Below, piece after piece: positions 35,954 to 46,860 of a DNA stretch of 64,000 nt (positions are counted from its first letter, which is position 1; each line of letters opens with the position of its first letter). Source of the DNA: Oxytricha trifallax (taxonomy: Eukaryota; Ciliophora; Spirotrichea; Sporadotrichida; Oxytrichidae). A model generated the notes under the pieces. The model had not been told where the DNA came from. It made no database searches and was given only the letters and a program-made list of their open reading frames with translations. The translations under genes and the position numbers were made by a program. The DNA lies in the NCBI GenBank assembly GCA_000711775.1, contig ARYC01017342.1, positions 1 through 64,000 on the forward strand. The letters are read 5' to 3'.

Positions 35954-37363
35954 TCACTGAATAAATTACTCTTGTATTGAGTAAATTTTCTTGGTAATTT
36001 TATCATATAAAAAGTTCTTACCTTCAATAATTATGAATCTAACTTGATCGTTTCTCTAGTTGAATCTCTAAACAGTTTGAATAACTTCCTAGTCTAATCC
36101 AGGATTATTAAGAGGGCTTTAACTTGCTTGAATTTTATCTTAATTTTGATCTAATTAATTGTTTTAAGTTTGTTACTGGGTGTTTTTTTCATTCTTATTT
36201 TTTAATTCATTTTTCTCCAAAATAGTAACTCTCGCACCTACTTGTTTAATATTGTTATTTATTATTTATAAGCTATCTTTTTCAGAAGTTTAGAAGTCAG
36301 CTATATTCTTGTTGACGTGATCAACAACGGTTTTAATGTTATTATCACAGCTGCTTATTTGTTTGATTTGGGACTCTTTGATGGCTGTAATTTACTCTTA
36401 AAAATTCAATTATCTCTCTTAAAGTTAATTTATCTTGACTTAAGCTTCATCAACCTTTTTGTTTATCATTAAATTTTACTCATAAGCTTTTTTTACATGA
36501 ATTGCGAGAGATTCTTATGAAGCTATGCCAAGAGTAGGTGCTGCTTTTTTTATATCGGTAACTAAAATCTTAAAAGCATCTTAAATCTCTTCTATTCCTT
36601 CTCTTACTTATTGTTAGATTTAATTGGCTTCATTACTTTTAAGAGTTTTTTCTAGCTCTTCAACTCTCTCAATAGTTAATGACACATTTTGATTGAGTTT
36701 CTCGTATATTTTAGTTTCTAAAAACTCAGGGACTTATACTAACAATCTATCGTACATATCAGACATAGCATTTATTGTCATTTGTTTATAATTTTTTGCT
36801 ATTATTTCTTCAACCTTATCCAAATTAAGATAAGTTCCGTCTGAAAATGATTAAGAATCTTCAGTTTCAGTTAAATTCTAATTAGAGCTTAATGATTCAA
36901 AAACTGGCTATGTTTATTTATTGGCTAATACCTCCTACTCGGATGTGCTAGAGTTTTCATCACCTTATATTTAGCCTAGAACCGGGTTTTCTTTTTAATT
37001 ATTTTTCTTTGATTGATTTCCATTTAATTTTATTTAGTCGTCCTTTTTTCCTGGGGTAGTGAATTTACTATCACTTTTTCAATTATTTAAGGTTGCAATC
37101 AACCAATTCTTATGAGTATTTATCGGGCTTACACCAAACTTTTTTTGCAATTCTATTTTAACATCTTTGAAAGTCTTATTCCCCATTATCTTTTGCTTCT
37201 TGATGTACTCTAGAATTTTGTTTTTAGTCTCTTCTTTTTTCAATTCATCCAGCTAATTTTCATTAAAAAATTCAGCTGTATAATTTGAAGGTTCAGAGGA
37301 TTCCTCCATCTACTTTTGCTTTTATTAGCCTTTTGACTTATTTATAGTCGATTGCTTACTCAT
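35954..37363 (-). CDS. Intact 469-residue coiled-coil protein
   Basis: One uninterrupted frame, MSKQSTINKSKG to IQEQFIQ. The N-terminus has a small helical domain (KTFKDVKIELQKKFGVSPIN, THKNWLIATLNN). A Gln/Asn/Ser linker and a long coiled coil follow (VSLTIERVEELEKTLKSNEA, EAQVKINQLQERQLNFQEQI), then RVTILEKNELKNKNEKN, and finally a conserved-looking tail QRNDQVRFIIIEGKNFLYDK. TGA codes Trp once (LNNWKSD) and then ends the gene. The N-terminal block resembles a SAP/DEK-C type fold in pattern only (inference). It lies next to module C and may be element-encoded. Codon use (many TAA/TAG Gln) is like its neighbours. Confidence 0.75.
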
Positions 37364-38121
37364 TAGGTTCATTATTTTTTTAAATTATTTCCCCTCTTTT
37401 ATAGTCCCAAAATATACTAATCTTAGTAGCTCCAAAATTAGTAGTAAAAGCTTCTTGAAGTATTCTTATTTGCCCTAAATAGTCTTCATTAATAAAATCA
37501 GGATTCTTTTAATGATTCATTAATTTTTTGTGGTTTTTAAACTTTAAATTCTTGTTAATTTATCAGATTTTAAGTTTTTCAAAAATTCTATCAAAATGTA
37601 CCAAAGTCTATTAAAGTCTCATAAACTCTACTAAACTCTACCAAAGTATACTAAACTCTACCAAAGTCTACTATACCATATTTTTAAATATCGGGATTTT
37701 TTTGTGTAAATTAGTAAAATAAATTTTCATTCATCACTTTTGAGTATTCTTTCAAAAAATGGTTGGATAGTTTACATTTTCTCAAAGCTGTCTTTTTTTA
37801 AAAAAATACTTTTGGACTCTTATTACAAGAATTGAAAAATTTTATAACCCAATTTATTCAGAAAAAGTAATTAGTATAACGAAAAACATGTCCTTTTTTT
37901 ACAATTTTATAATTTTTTTGACATAGTTTATATAAGGTGATGAATTAATATTATCCAAGTGTATAAAGCAAAGGATTTAAAAGAAAGTCAAAAAGCTGTG
38001 TTTATTTATGAGATTATTTAATTTTAATTTTATTTAAAAGTTAAAGAGGATTTAAGACTAAATTAAAAATTTTAAATCATCAAATTAATTGATTTAGCTC
38101 AAAGAGTTAAATCGTTTAAAT

Positions 38122-38944
38122 TCAGCAGTTATTATTCTATTAAATAGGTCCCATAATTTAAGGACAGCCTTAGTCATCAAGAAGTCCATCATTCTGAAGT
38201 TAATGAACTAACTGCTTGTAATTCATTAAATCATCAATTTGCTCTCTCATTCCCTGAAATTCTTGTCTCATTCTTTCATTATTTTCAAGATACCTTTGTT
38301 TGCTCTGTCTGGGTTATTGATTGTTATCTTTCATCTCCTCATTAACATTGGGTCTTTATCTTCTCTTCGCTGATTACTTCAGTAAATAAGCTGATCTTCC
38401 TTTTTGAACTAAAAAGATTTTATAAAATGTTTAATTTTACCACTGTAGTTAATAGAGTTATTTAAAGCCGAAACAATTTCTGGCTTCATATGTACGATCA
38501 AATTGTTTGACTGGTCAAGCCTTTATCTTCTCATAATTTTTGCTTACTAAACCATGCTATTTATGCCTTCTTAGTCCAATGACAGCAATATGTCGACAAT
38601 CCATTTTTTATCCAAATGGAGCCAATCGCATTGATCTGGCAAGTAATTTAAAAGTGAAGGCTTAGTTTAGGCATACTCTAGAAAATCATCTGAAACAAAA
38701 CCCTCTATTTAAGGCACAGCAGCAACTATAACATCTGTTCTTTTCAAATAATATAAAGTCATTATTTACTAAATATTACCTCCTTGTTTCCATTTATGAT
38801 ACTTCTAAAAAAATAGACATTAGTACAATTCACTTTTGGCAAATACGCCCCACACTCTTAAGTTAAGAAATTATAAAGTTCCTTTTTACTCCCAATTTTT
38901 TCCCTAAATTAGTTTATATTTATTTCTTATAGCCTCTATTCCAT
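38122..38944 (-). CDS. bZIP-like transposon accessory protein, copy C
   Basis: Third homologue: REKIGSKKELYNFLTQECGA, QIEGFVSDDFLEYAQTKPS, DQCDWLHLDKKWIVDILL, NLIVHMKPEIVSALNNS and a basic/coiled-coil C-terminus with RYLENNERMRQEF. The first intron position holds a 29-nt block starting GTAATATTTAG but ending AT instead of AG, so normal splicing looks lost. A nearby alternative site would break the conserved YLKRTD reading. Otherwise the frame is open. The stop is TGA. It is divergent from transposase C. Confidence 0.7.
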
Positions 38945-39129
38945 TAACTCAAACTGTCTGTGTTTAATTTAGGACCACAAATTTATTTTAAGTTTTTAAT
39001 TAATTATAAATAGGTTTAAAATTTTAATTTTATCAGAATAATAAATAGGGAGCTTAAATAACTTTACACTTAAAGAAATTCCTTAAGGAATAATAACTTG
39101 CCAAGAAACTTAATTTATATAAAACAAAA
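38945..39129. promoter_or_regulatory. Divergent intergenic promoter region, module C
   Basis: A 185-bp AT-rich gap between the divergent bZIP-like and transposase starts, as in modules A and B. Confidence 0.4.
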
Positions 39130-40732
39130 ATGGAAAACATCCAGAGAAGAGATGATTACAGATAAACAGACATTAGAAAGTTTTTTAACTAAGACTTTAA
39201 CGATAGATAAGTATCAAGATCTAGTAGTAGCTTATCAAATGAAAATAACTCCTAGAAATCAAACTAAAATTAAGATGATTGGAAAAGCAAAGCCACATCG
39301 GTAATTTATGTATAAAACTTTTAGAGGGAAGATCTCGAACTAAAATAAATAACAAATTTAGATCTAGAGTATAAGGAAAATTAATTAGTAGAAAAAATTG
39401 AAGGAATACTCAATAATAGTGTGATTAGTGACCCCAGAAAAATTGCTAAATAAATTGAATCAATTGAAAATTTTTAGAGTAGTATAAGTAAAGAAGAGTA
39501 TTAAGATTACTTTACAAAAGCCCTATAAGCTCACCTCAATCATCAGTTAAAAGTAAGAAGAGTTATTGTCAGTTCAGATGAAATTATAAATGCATTAATG
39601 AAAGCGTATAGCAACTTTACAATCTTCATGTATAAAGTTAAGTAAAAAGTGTAGTAATAGAAACACATGAAATTTATAACTATGGTTCCCAAGAATTAAG
39701 ATCAATAGGACCAGATTTATAAAAATAAGCAAAAAAGAATCAGGAAACTCTTGCCTCAAGAATTAAGCGATTGTATTTTTACGAAAATTGCTCAAAACTT
39801 AACCTTTTAAAAAGATTCAATCTAAGTCGCACTTAATTAGACAATGCTCTTAATGATTTGATAGATTAGTAGGATTTAAAAAATTTGAAACTTTCATGAG
39901 AAAAAAAGCTAAAACCTTGAGCATGTAAAACAATTTATCTTGAGACAACATTAAGAAGGCATACCATTTTAGTAAACTTAGAAAATTTGTAAAAGCATCA
40001 ATGAGAATCTGAGTATCAATATCAGTAAAAATAAACTGCAAAGGCTCATGAAAAAAAAGATGAAAATGAGTTATACGAAAGTTTACAAAATAGATTAAAG
40101 AACGAATAACAAAGAATGTATAATAGCTCGGCACTTTGCAGCAAGAGATTTTATAACTTAATCAAACTTATAGAAAACTATCATAAATATTGATGAAAGT
40201 AGCATCTAGTTGTCTAATGATATCAAGAAAAGTTGGAGTTTCAAAGGACTTAAGAACTATTCTGAAGTTTCTTAACGCCTCTATTAAGTTAATGTTATAG
40301 CAGTAATATCTAATAAGGGATAAGTGTTTTTTTAAATGACTAAAGGCTACAATCACAGTAAAACTTTCTACAATTTTCTTTTGGACTTAATTGTTATACT
40401 TGACAAGTAAGAAAAACACTGGAGAGTCGATACTATATTCCTTCTAGACAATGCTACATACCACCGCAGCTAATTTATTTTTAAAAAAATTCAGGTTACT
40501 CTAAATAAGTATTTATTACCTAGGACCTTATCATTTTGAAATGGCCCCAGTTGAAAAGCTTTTTTCTTTTATCAAGAAATCAATAAATCTTTTGGAGCGA
40601 TAAAATGGTATGGATTAAGCTATTTAGTCTATAGCAGAATAAATTACAAGCCTAAATTTTAGTTAGATTAGTGATTCATTCGATGAAGTACTTAAAATTT
40701 CTCTAAAATATTTATTAATGAAAAAAGTCTGA
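39130..40732 (+). pseudogene. DD34E transposase, copy C, frameshifted
   Basis: MENIQRRDDYRQTDIRKFFN, a Ser/Asn-rich linker, then NNSVISDPRKIAKQIESIEN, INIDESSIQLSNDIKKSWSF (first Asp), VDTIFLLDNATYHRSQFIF (second Asp) and YLGPYHFEMAPVEKLFSFIK (final Glu). It ends LKYLLMKKV with TGA. The catalytic residues survive but at least three frame changes separate the blocks. It is less decayed than copy B and more than copy A. Confidence 0.75.
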
Positions 40733-41204
40733 ATTTCACTTCAAACAAGTAACAAATACAAATTACAGCTATTTCTAATGCAAAAAAAGTAAGTGAATAT
40801 CCCCCCATTTTCATCCCCTTCCCCCCTAATTATATATATATTATAATAAAATGTCCTGTCAGGACATTTACAGGACAATTCTAAAAAACTTCAAAAATCA
40901 AACAAAACTTTATTTTCTTTCTAGTATATAAATGTTCATCAATTTATACAAAAAATTAACTACGATCTAGAGATTTAATTAAAGTTTTGTTATTTTGAAT
41001 CTAATTTAAATCAATTGTATAGTAATTAACTTATATAAAAAAAAATATAGTTTTTATTTTAATTTTCAAAAAATTTAACTTCAATTAATTTTAATTTATA
41101 GAATTTACTGAGTTTAAATAAACATAAAGAAGAATTTCAGATGACTCAACCAATTAATTTATATTTTTTTAATTTATTAAGTTTTAATTAATTAAGTTTG
41201 ATTT

Positions 41205-42640
41205 TCAAACAATTCTCCCATACTTCAAATTTCTCAACTATTTATCTTAAATTTGATTCCCTAGACAAATGTGATTTCTCCTAATATTGTTGGTCCTTGC
41301 AAAGGCCTCTATAATTCTTGCATTTGGAATCAGCTGGTGGATTATTTCATAAAGCTCATCTGGCTTTTGTGAGGCTATTCTACTTGGAGCTCTTATTATA
41401 TCTTGTATTGTATGAAGATTCAGCGGATAAAAAACTTGTCCTTTTCTCCCAATCAAGCAAATTTCAAACTGATGATCCAAGTAGTAGCCAGGTCCTCCCT
41501 CAAAATTCCCATTTTCATCATTTTTTCCCAAATTATCATGTCAATGTACGAGTATTTGTGTTTTTTGAAAAATTCAAGCCCAAATGTTAATTACTTTTTT
41601 GTTACCCAGAAAAATAAGTACCCAAATTCCTAAATTTTTTCGATTTAAAAGTTCATTAAATCATTCTTTGTTTAAATATCATACTTGAAATCTATCATTG
41701 TATCAGGGAACGGCATATCTGAAATGACTACACTGGCAAGTTCTCCACACAATTCCTTATTGAACCAATCCATTTCTTCAGCATCGAGGAGATCTAAATT
41801 ATAGGCTGTGTATTTAATGTTATTATCATTAATTAGTTCATTTGTTTCGGTAAGCATTTTAATTTTGGTTTGCGATGATTTTTTCTTTCCTAATTTGATA
41901 TTTTGCTGTTTAAGTATTCTATTTTCTGTTTCAAGTACAGTAATTCTTTCCAACAACTCCCTGATTTCTTCATTCATTTACTCTTTGAAATTATTGAACT
42001 CTAATTTTTTCTAAAGTAACTATTAATCCAACTATTCTTTCTATTATTTAATTTGGGATAAGCCATACATTCCTTTGTGCTTTCTTTATCTGTGCTTTTC
42101 TTTGGCATCATAGGATACTTGAGGTTTCTTGCAAACTTCACATGCAAATTCTACAAATTTTTGCCTTTTTTCAAGTTTTATTTTCATTGAGTTTGTCCAA
42201 AAAGTTTTTGTATTTTTTGTAATATTTTATTTTCTTTAAATCCTAGGTCCAAATATTGAAAGTTTTACATTAAATTTTCAAATATCATGCTGTTATAAGT
42301 TAATGCAGAATCAATCATTTTTAGTTTACTTGGAGAGGTCTTACTATAGATTCTAAAATAACTCTTGAATCCACTTAATCAGACTGTAGTAAACATCAAT
42401 CAACTCTTAAGCTAAAGAATATATACCTAGAGCAATAATAAATCTAGTAGTCCTCTGCAAATTCATGAAGATTAAGACCTAAATTTGAGAGGTTTTATAT
42501 TTTTTGAGGTAGTAAAAAACTAGTCGATCAGAATCATAAATAGACAACAAATTTTCCAAAAATACTTGATCCGTCTTTGTTGTTCTTGATTTTTTAATCA
42601 AAATTTTTTCTGGATGTTCAAACAGCTAGAAGATTTTTAT
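41205..42640 (-). CDS. MT-A70-like protein with DMPF motif and zinc-finger-like region
   Basis: Minus-strand frame of about 470 codons. The upstream part (VFLENLLSIYDSDRLVFYYL, IIALGIYSLAQELIDVYYSL) is unrecognised. Then comes a C2H2-like unit CEVCKKPQVSYDAKEKHRQR, a coiled coil ELLERITVLETENRILKQQN, and the MT-A70 domain: SVVISDMPFPD where D-P-P-W is expected, GYLFFWVTKKQLTFGLEFF, GGPGYYLDHQFEICLIGRKG, SQKPDELYEIIHQLIPNARI and IEAFART. A one-base deletion in an A-run after MIIWEK shifts the frame. The DMPF motif suggests a catalytically weak or structural partner, as MTA9 is to MTA1 or METTL14 to METTL3. The 5' end is uncertain; a splice-like TTTTGCAG lies near 42.64 kb. Confidence 0.65.
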
Positions 42641-42789
42641 ACTGCAAAATATAGAATCATAGTTTCATTATTATTAGTAGCAGCAGTAGCTGGATAGGTA
42701 GAAAAATTATGATTTATAATACTAAAACTTTAATCAATTAATTATTTTAATAACATTAATACTAAAACTTATTATGTAAATCAAAAATG

Positions 42790-43010
42790 GAAATCTCTCT
42801 GATTATTCTTCCTCTTCATCATCCTCTTCTTCATCGTCAAATTTAACTTCTATGTCTGCTCTCCCTGTCATTCTGCGAAGCACCATTTCAGCTGCACCTG
42901 TGGTCTTACCAGGTAGGACCACTATAAAAAAATAAAGATATGTTTTTTGTAACTTACATTTTTAATGAGTGCTCTATCTCCACCTGTGTTTGATCTTTAA
43001 GTCTTCGTAT
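42790..43010 (-). CDS. C-terminal gene fragment with acidic tail
   Basis: Reads VVLPGKTTGAAEMVLRRMTG, RADIEVKFDDEEEDDEEEEQ. Upstream is a 36-nt GTAAGTTAC..TTATAG intron-like block (42922-42957) preceded by TGGDRALIKN, though the phases do not join perfectly. A similar GGTGGAG..GTAAGTTACAAAAAA junction occurs in the gene at 60.2 kb. It may be a shared module end or part of the inserted sequence. No family was recognised. Confidence 0.35.
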
Positions 43011-43439
43011 TACTATATTAAGTTTTTGATTAAATTTAAAGTTTTCATATTATAAATCATAAATCTCTCGAAATCTTGGTTCGACTAAGACTAGTAACAC
43101 TCTATATTTTTGATGTTCTTATGATTGAATTTGTATTAGTAACTATCCTGTCTTGATTTTATTAAAAGAGGTAACTGTACATTATTCAAGATTACTTCTG
43201 AAAGAGTGGAATGAAAGTGTTGGTTGATTTTGAGTAGTAGAGAAGTATGAATCCAAGAATCGACAAGATAAATTATCAAGACTAGTCGAGGTTTTTCGAC
43301 TACCTGGTTCTCTCAAGTATAAATTTTCGACTGACTAGTCGTAGATTCTTAGACTACCCAAAGTCTTAGATTCTTTGAATTTTTTAACATATCACTTCAT
43401 TAACACTCACCAAAATACCAGCAGGAGTGATATTATTAG

Positions 43440-45011
43440 TTGAAAATAAGAGTAAATGTTAAGAGTATAGAGTATAGGAGCATTAAAATTAGATTGTGAG
43501 GAGTGATTTTAACTTAGTGAGATATTAATAATAAACGACTAGGTAGTTGGAGACTAAAACTAACTTAAAGACTAAAAGAATTCCGGTTGAATGAATTTTA
43601 GGTCTGAATCAAATAAGTCTCTTGACTTTTGAGGAAAATAAAGTACTCTGTGATCTGGTTGCCAGTTAAGCTTATCAAACTTTTCCTCGACCTGTGCTAA
43701 ACTGTATCAGCATCTGGTCTAAGGTTAGAGACAGAATTGCTTGATATGATCTTTGATGACTGCTTTAGTTGCTGTCTTCTTAGAGTATGCTGCTGCATTT
43801 CAGACTAGCTCCGACTAGTCCAGACAGAGTCGTAGTCTTTAGTCATGAACAGGTATATCATTGAGACTAAGGAGTAGACATCGACTAGTCTATCACCAGC
43901 AAAGAATACTTCAGTAGTCGGATAAATAATTAATGACCCATCATACTCAATATACTAATTAGATGCGAGTACTCTTGCATTCTCTAAGTTCTTTAGTCCT
44001 GCCTTGATCGGGTATTCATTGAGGACTGTGTTATTGAAGCTTAGTCGGTGGTGTACTAATCCAATTGTATGCAGTTCTCTTATACCATAAATAATTTTTC
44101 TTTCTTGGCTAGTCGATCCGAATGAGCACTGCTATTATTCTTCATAAAGTAGTCGTAAATGAATTGAGGGATCATGTACTGGAGTTGATGTGATCGCTTC
44201 CTTTCAAGACCATCGCCAACTAAGTGATTCCATGAAGTTAGAGTTAGAAGGCAGTCTTATTTCTATCATACTACTTTGTAGCTACATTGATTCAAGCTCA
44301 TCTTCAAGAAATCCTCAAAAAGCGAACAACTTGCAGAATCTTCCGTCATGAAGCAGAGTCCCATATGGGCACTAGTTATTTTTTAGAGAGGACAAGGCTT
44401 AGTCCCTTAGTCGTAGAGATATTTGATGCAAGGAATGATAAAATTATCATCGTCTCTGTACTTATTTATCCTTGCGATTGAATCATCCACTTCATCCTCA
44501 GAGTCGGGGATCATAATATCAACTTTTGGGTTAGTCTTCGTGCATGTTTTAGTATTCACTCTTTATTTCTTCTTTGGAGGTTCCTTGAGTTTCTCCTCTT
44601 AGTTATCGCTCTCATTAGCCATCTACTAGTCTTCTTATTATTATTAAATTTATTCTCTTTTTACTTTAGATATTGCGGAGAGAAATACTTACGACTTTTG
44701 CTCCTGCTTCTACAATCTTTAGTCACTTTGCTTGGATTTATTGTGGACCTCTTTGACATGACTATTGAGATTGCTCTTATTAATAAAAACCTTGGAGCCG
44801 TAGCGCATAAAAAAACAGTAGTCGCTGGTGCTGAAATCGCACTCTTGTCATACTCGTTGTTTGACTCTGGTAAGTTATCTTTGATTTGTATATCTGATTA
44901 TAAGTTTATGGAGCTAGTATGAAACTCTGGATTAAGCTAGTGATCGTAAGAGTTTGAAAGGTCTTAAGCATCGTTGTCAGCGATAGCCTAGTCGAAAAGT
45001 TCCTCCTTCAT
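43440..45011 (-). pseudogene. TBE-like 57K kinase-fold gene of T1, frameshifted
   Basis: Minus strand, starting MKEELFDQAIADNDAQDL. A GTAAGTATTTC site follows (probable intron), then MANESDNQEEKLKEPPKKKQ with a nuclear-localisation-like PPKKKQRV, and SCSLFEDFLKMSLNQCSYKV. The kinase part shows GIRELHTIGLVHHRLSFNNT at the HRDLKPEN position, IKAGLKNLENARVLASNQY, FFAGDRLVDVYSLVSMIYLF. The catalytic Asp is lost (HHR for HRD), so it is a pseudokinase. One frame change separates the N- and C-halves. It corresponds to the kinase-like gene at 19.5-20.9 kb by position and motif. The 3' end is uncertain. Confidence 0.6.
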
Positions 45012-45040
45012 GAATCTTAAGTTTAAGACAAATTATTATA

Positions 45041-45848
45041 AAGCGAATAAGTTGAAATAAGAATGATCATAAATTAGAAATACAAATATTAACAGAAAAT
45101 GTCATTAGCATTAGTAGGTTTATTGTCTTAATTCACTGATCTTCTTCCTCATCTTCATCAGCATCATCTTTTCTTACTGTGGTTCAAATCCTGAAAAATA
45201 TTCGCATTCAGCACTTGAGCTTCTCGACGTCAAAAATACCAGAGCTAGAGATGCTGAAGCTGGAAGCTCCTCCACTTCTCTCCTCAACACTGTCTTGCTG
45301 GAGATGCTGTTAGCCTTAGAGAGTCCACCATGTTTAGCCAAAATTTGAGAAATTAGAGATGTTTAATAAATTAAAATTAACAATTTAAAACTTTTTAAGT
45401 TTTAATGATCAAAGATTAAATTTGTTACTAATAGATTAAATTTATAAGGGATTTTAAATAGGCTTGTCTTAATTAATTTTAATCAGAAATGTATTAATTA
45501 AGACCTTGTTAATTTTAATTTATTAAACATCTCTAATTTCTCAAATTTTGGCTAAACATGGTGGACTCTCTAAGGCTAACAGCATCTCCAGCAAGACAGT
45601 GTTGAGGAGAGAAGTGGAGGAGCTTCCAGCTTCAGCATCTCTAGCATTGGTATTTTTGACGTCGAGAAGCTCAAGTACTGAATGCGAATATTTTTCAGGA
45701 TTTGAACCACAGTAAGAAAAGATGATGCTGATAAAGATGAGGAAGAAGATCGGTGAATTAAGACAATAAACCTACTAATGCTAATGACATTTTCTGTTAA
45801 TATTTGTATTTCTAATTTATGATCATTCTTATTTCAACTTATTCGCTT
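45041..45848. mobile_element. TA-flanked 808-bp palindrome
   Basis: Two arms of about 390 bp are nearly perfect inverses around a short AT-rich centre. The tips read AAGCGAATAAGTTGAAATAA, each next to TA. The arms are less AT-rich and hold CTTGAGCTTCTCGACGTCAA and GGAGAGAAGTGGAGGAGCTT. The element lies between the T1 kinase-like gene and the T1 right repeat. Tips resemble those of the 57-kb palindrome. Confidence 0.8.
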
Positions 45849-45855
45849 TAAATGG

Positions 45856-46123
45856 GGTTGATTAGATTGATTAATAGTTAAGTTAAATTTAAAAGTTAAT
45901 AGTAGAAATTAAGACTTAATTACAAACCACTCAAACGAACAATGGTTAGTTGTATAATCTGACTTTCATGTTCAAACTAGTCACGACTACTATCAATCAA
46001 CCTAGTCTTCGACTATAGTCCTTATTAATAGTCGCTTAGTCCCAATTTTCGTATTAATGGACGTGTGTTAATTCACTATCAACTCATAGGCTAAGCATGA
46101 ATTGGGTTTTTGGAGTTTTGGAG
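45856..46123. repeat. Right terminal inverted repeat of T1
   Basis: Inverse of 33494-33753, ending in GGGTTTTTGGAGTTTTGGAG, a telomere-like tip. Confidence 0.85.
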
Positions 46124-46860
46124 TATTGTAATTTCTCAATAAACTTGCTTTTCTATTGATTTAACTCCTGAGTAACTGCCTTCAAATAACAAAATCCTAG
46201 ATTATTAAAGATGTCAGAATTATTACTCAAAACATACTCCAATTTCGAATGATGAACTGCATGCCTGCATATATTTCTAGAATTGGGTTTATAGTGGAAA
46301 AGTTTTTTCCGTTCATTGAATTTACGTTATACTAATATAAACTTATTAAAGAATAGCCTTTAATCTTGATAATTTAGAAAGAACTCTAGTTCAGTTTTTT
46401 TATAAACATCTGCAAATATAAAGCAAATTTTGAATGCTTTGTAAGATTCCAGATGCATTGCAAGTCTAAGAGTTATTTATCACTTCCATAAAGTATATTA
46501 TTTTTATCAAATCTTCATAGAATTATTTTTGAAAAATAATAATCAAATTTCTTTTTATTAATGTTAATTTATACTTAAATTCCTTTAAATCATTCTTATA
46601 TCTAAGATAATGGCTCTTGAAAAATTTTACACATTTTCACAAATTCAATCATTCATAACGGAGCAGTTTAATTTTGCTAATTTTCCAGCATTTATTCTGC
46701 TGCTGTAATGACAAGTCTTTCTTAAGATTAGAATCAATCAAAATGCCTCTCTCAATAAAATCTGGTATCAATTACTTTAAATATGGATAGAAGTTCACGA
46801 ATATTAATTTCTTGTAATATACACAGATTAATGGTTTTCAAATAAATATTATAACTTAAT
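46124..46860 (-). CDS. Host-like coding fragment next to T1, unrecognised
   Basis: The minus strand reads MHLESYKAFKICFIFADVYK, KTELEFFLNYQDQRLFFNKF, HYKPNSRNICRHAVHHSKLE and NNLGFCYLKAVTQELNQ up to the T1 tip. The frame runs into T1, so T1 may have landed in this gene; no clear continuation was found on the other side of T1. Upstream parts are AT-rich and uncertain. Confidence 0.4.

Larger units (their letters stand above)
33494..46123. mobile_element. TBE-like transposon T1, 12.6 kb, with internal insertions
   Basis: About 260-bp terminal inverted repeats (33494-33753 and 45856-46123) match closely. The outer tips are telomere-like: CCCCAAAATCCCAATTCATG on the left, CTCCAAAACTCCAAAAACCC on the right read inward. 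Inside are a transposase (+), a 22K-like gene (-) and a kinase-like gene (-), the gene set of hypotrich TBE elements. About 7 kb of other sequence (roughly 35.86-43.0 kb, module C and neighbours) and an 808-bp palindrome appear inserted. Without them the element would be near 4.8 kb, close to known TBE size. Its three genes all show frame damage. Confidence 0.75.

Noticed and set aside
41318-41633. Plus-strand frames over the MT-A70-like gene
   Set aside because: They are shadows of the minus-strand gene, which has clear MT-A70 motifs.
45170-45200. GGTTCAAATCC resembling a tRNA B box
   Set aside because: It lies in the arm of the 808-bp palindrome, with no A box at the right distance and no cloverleaf.
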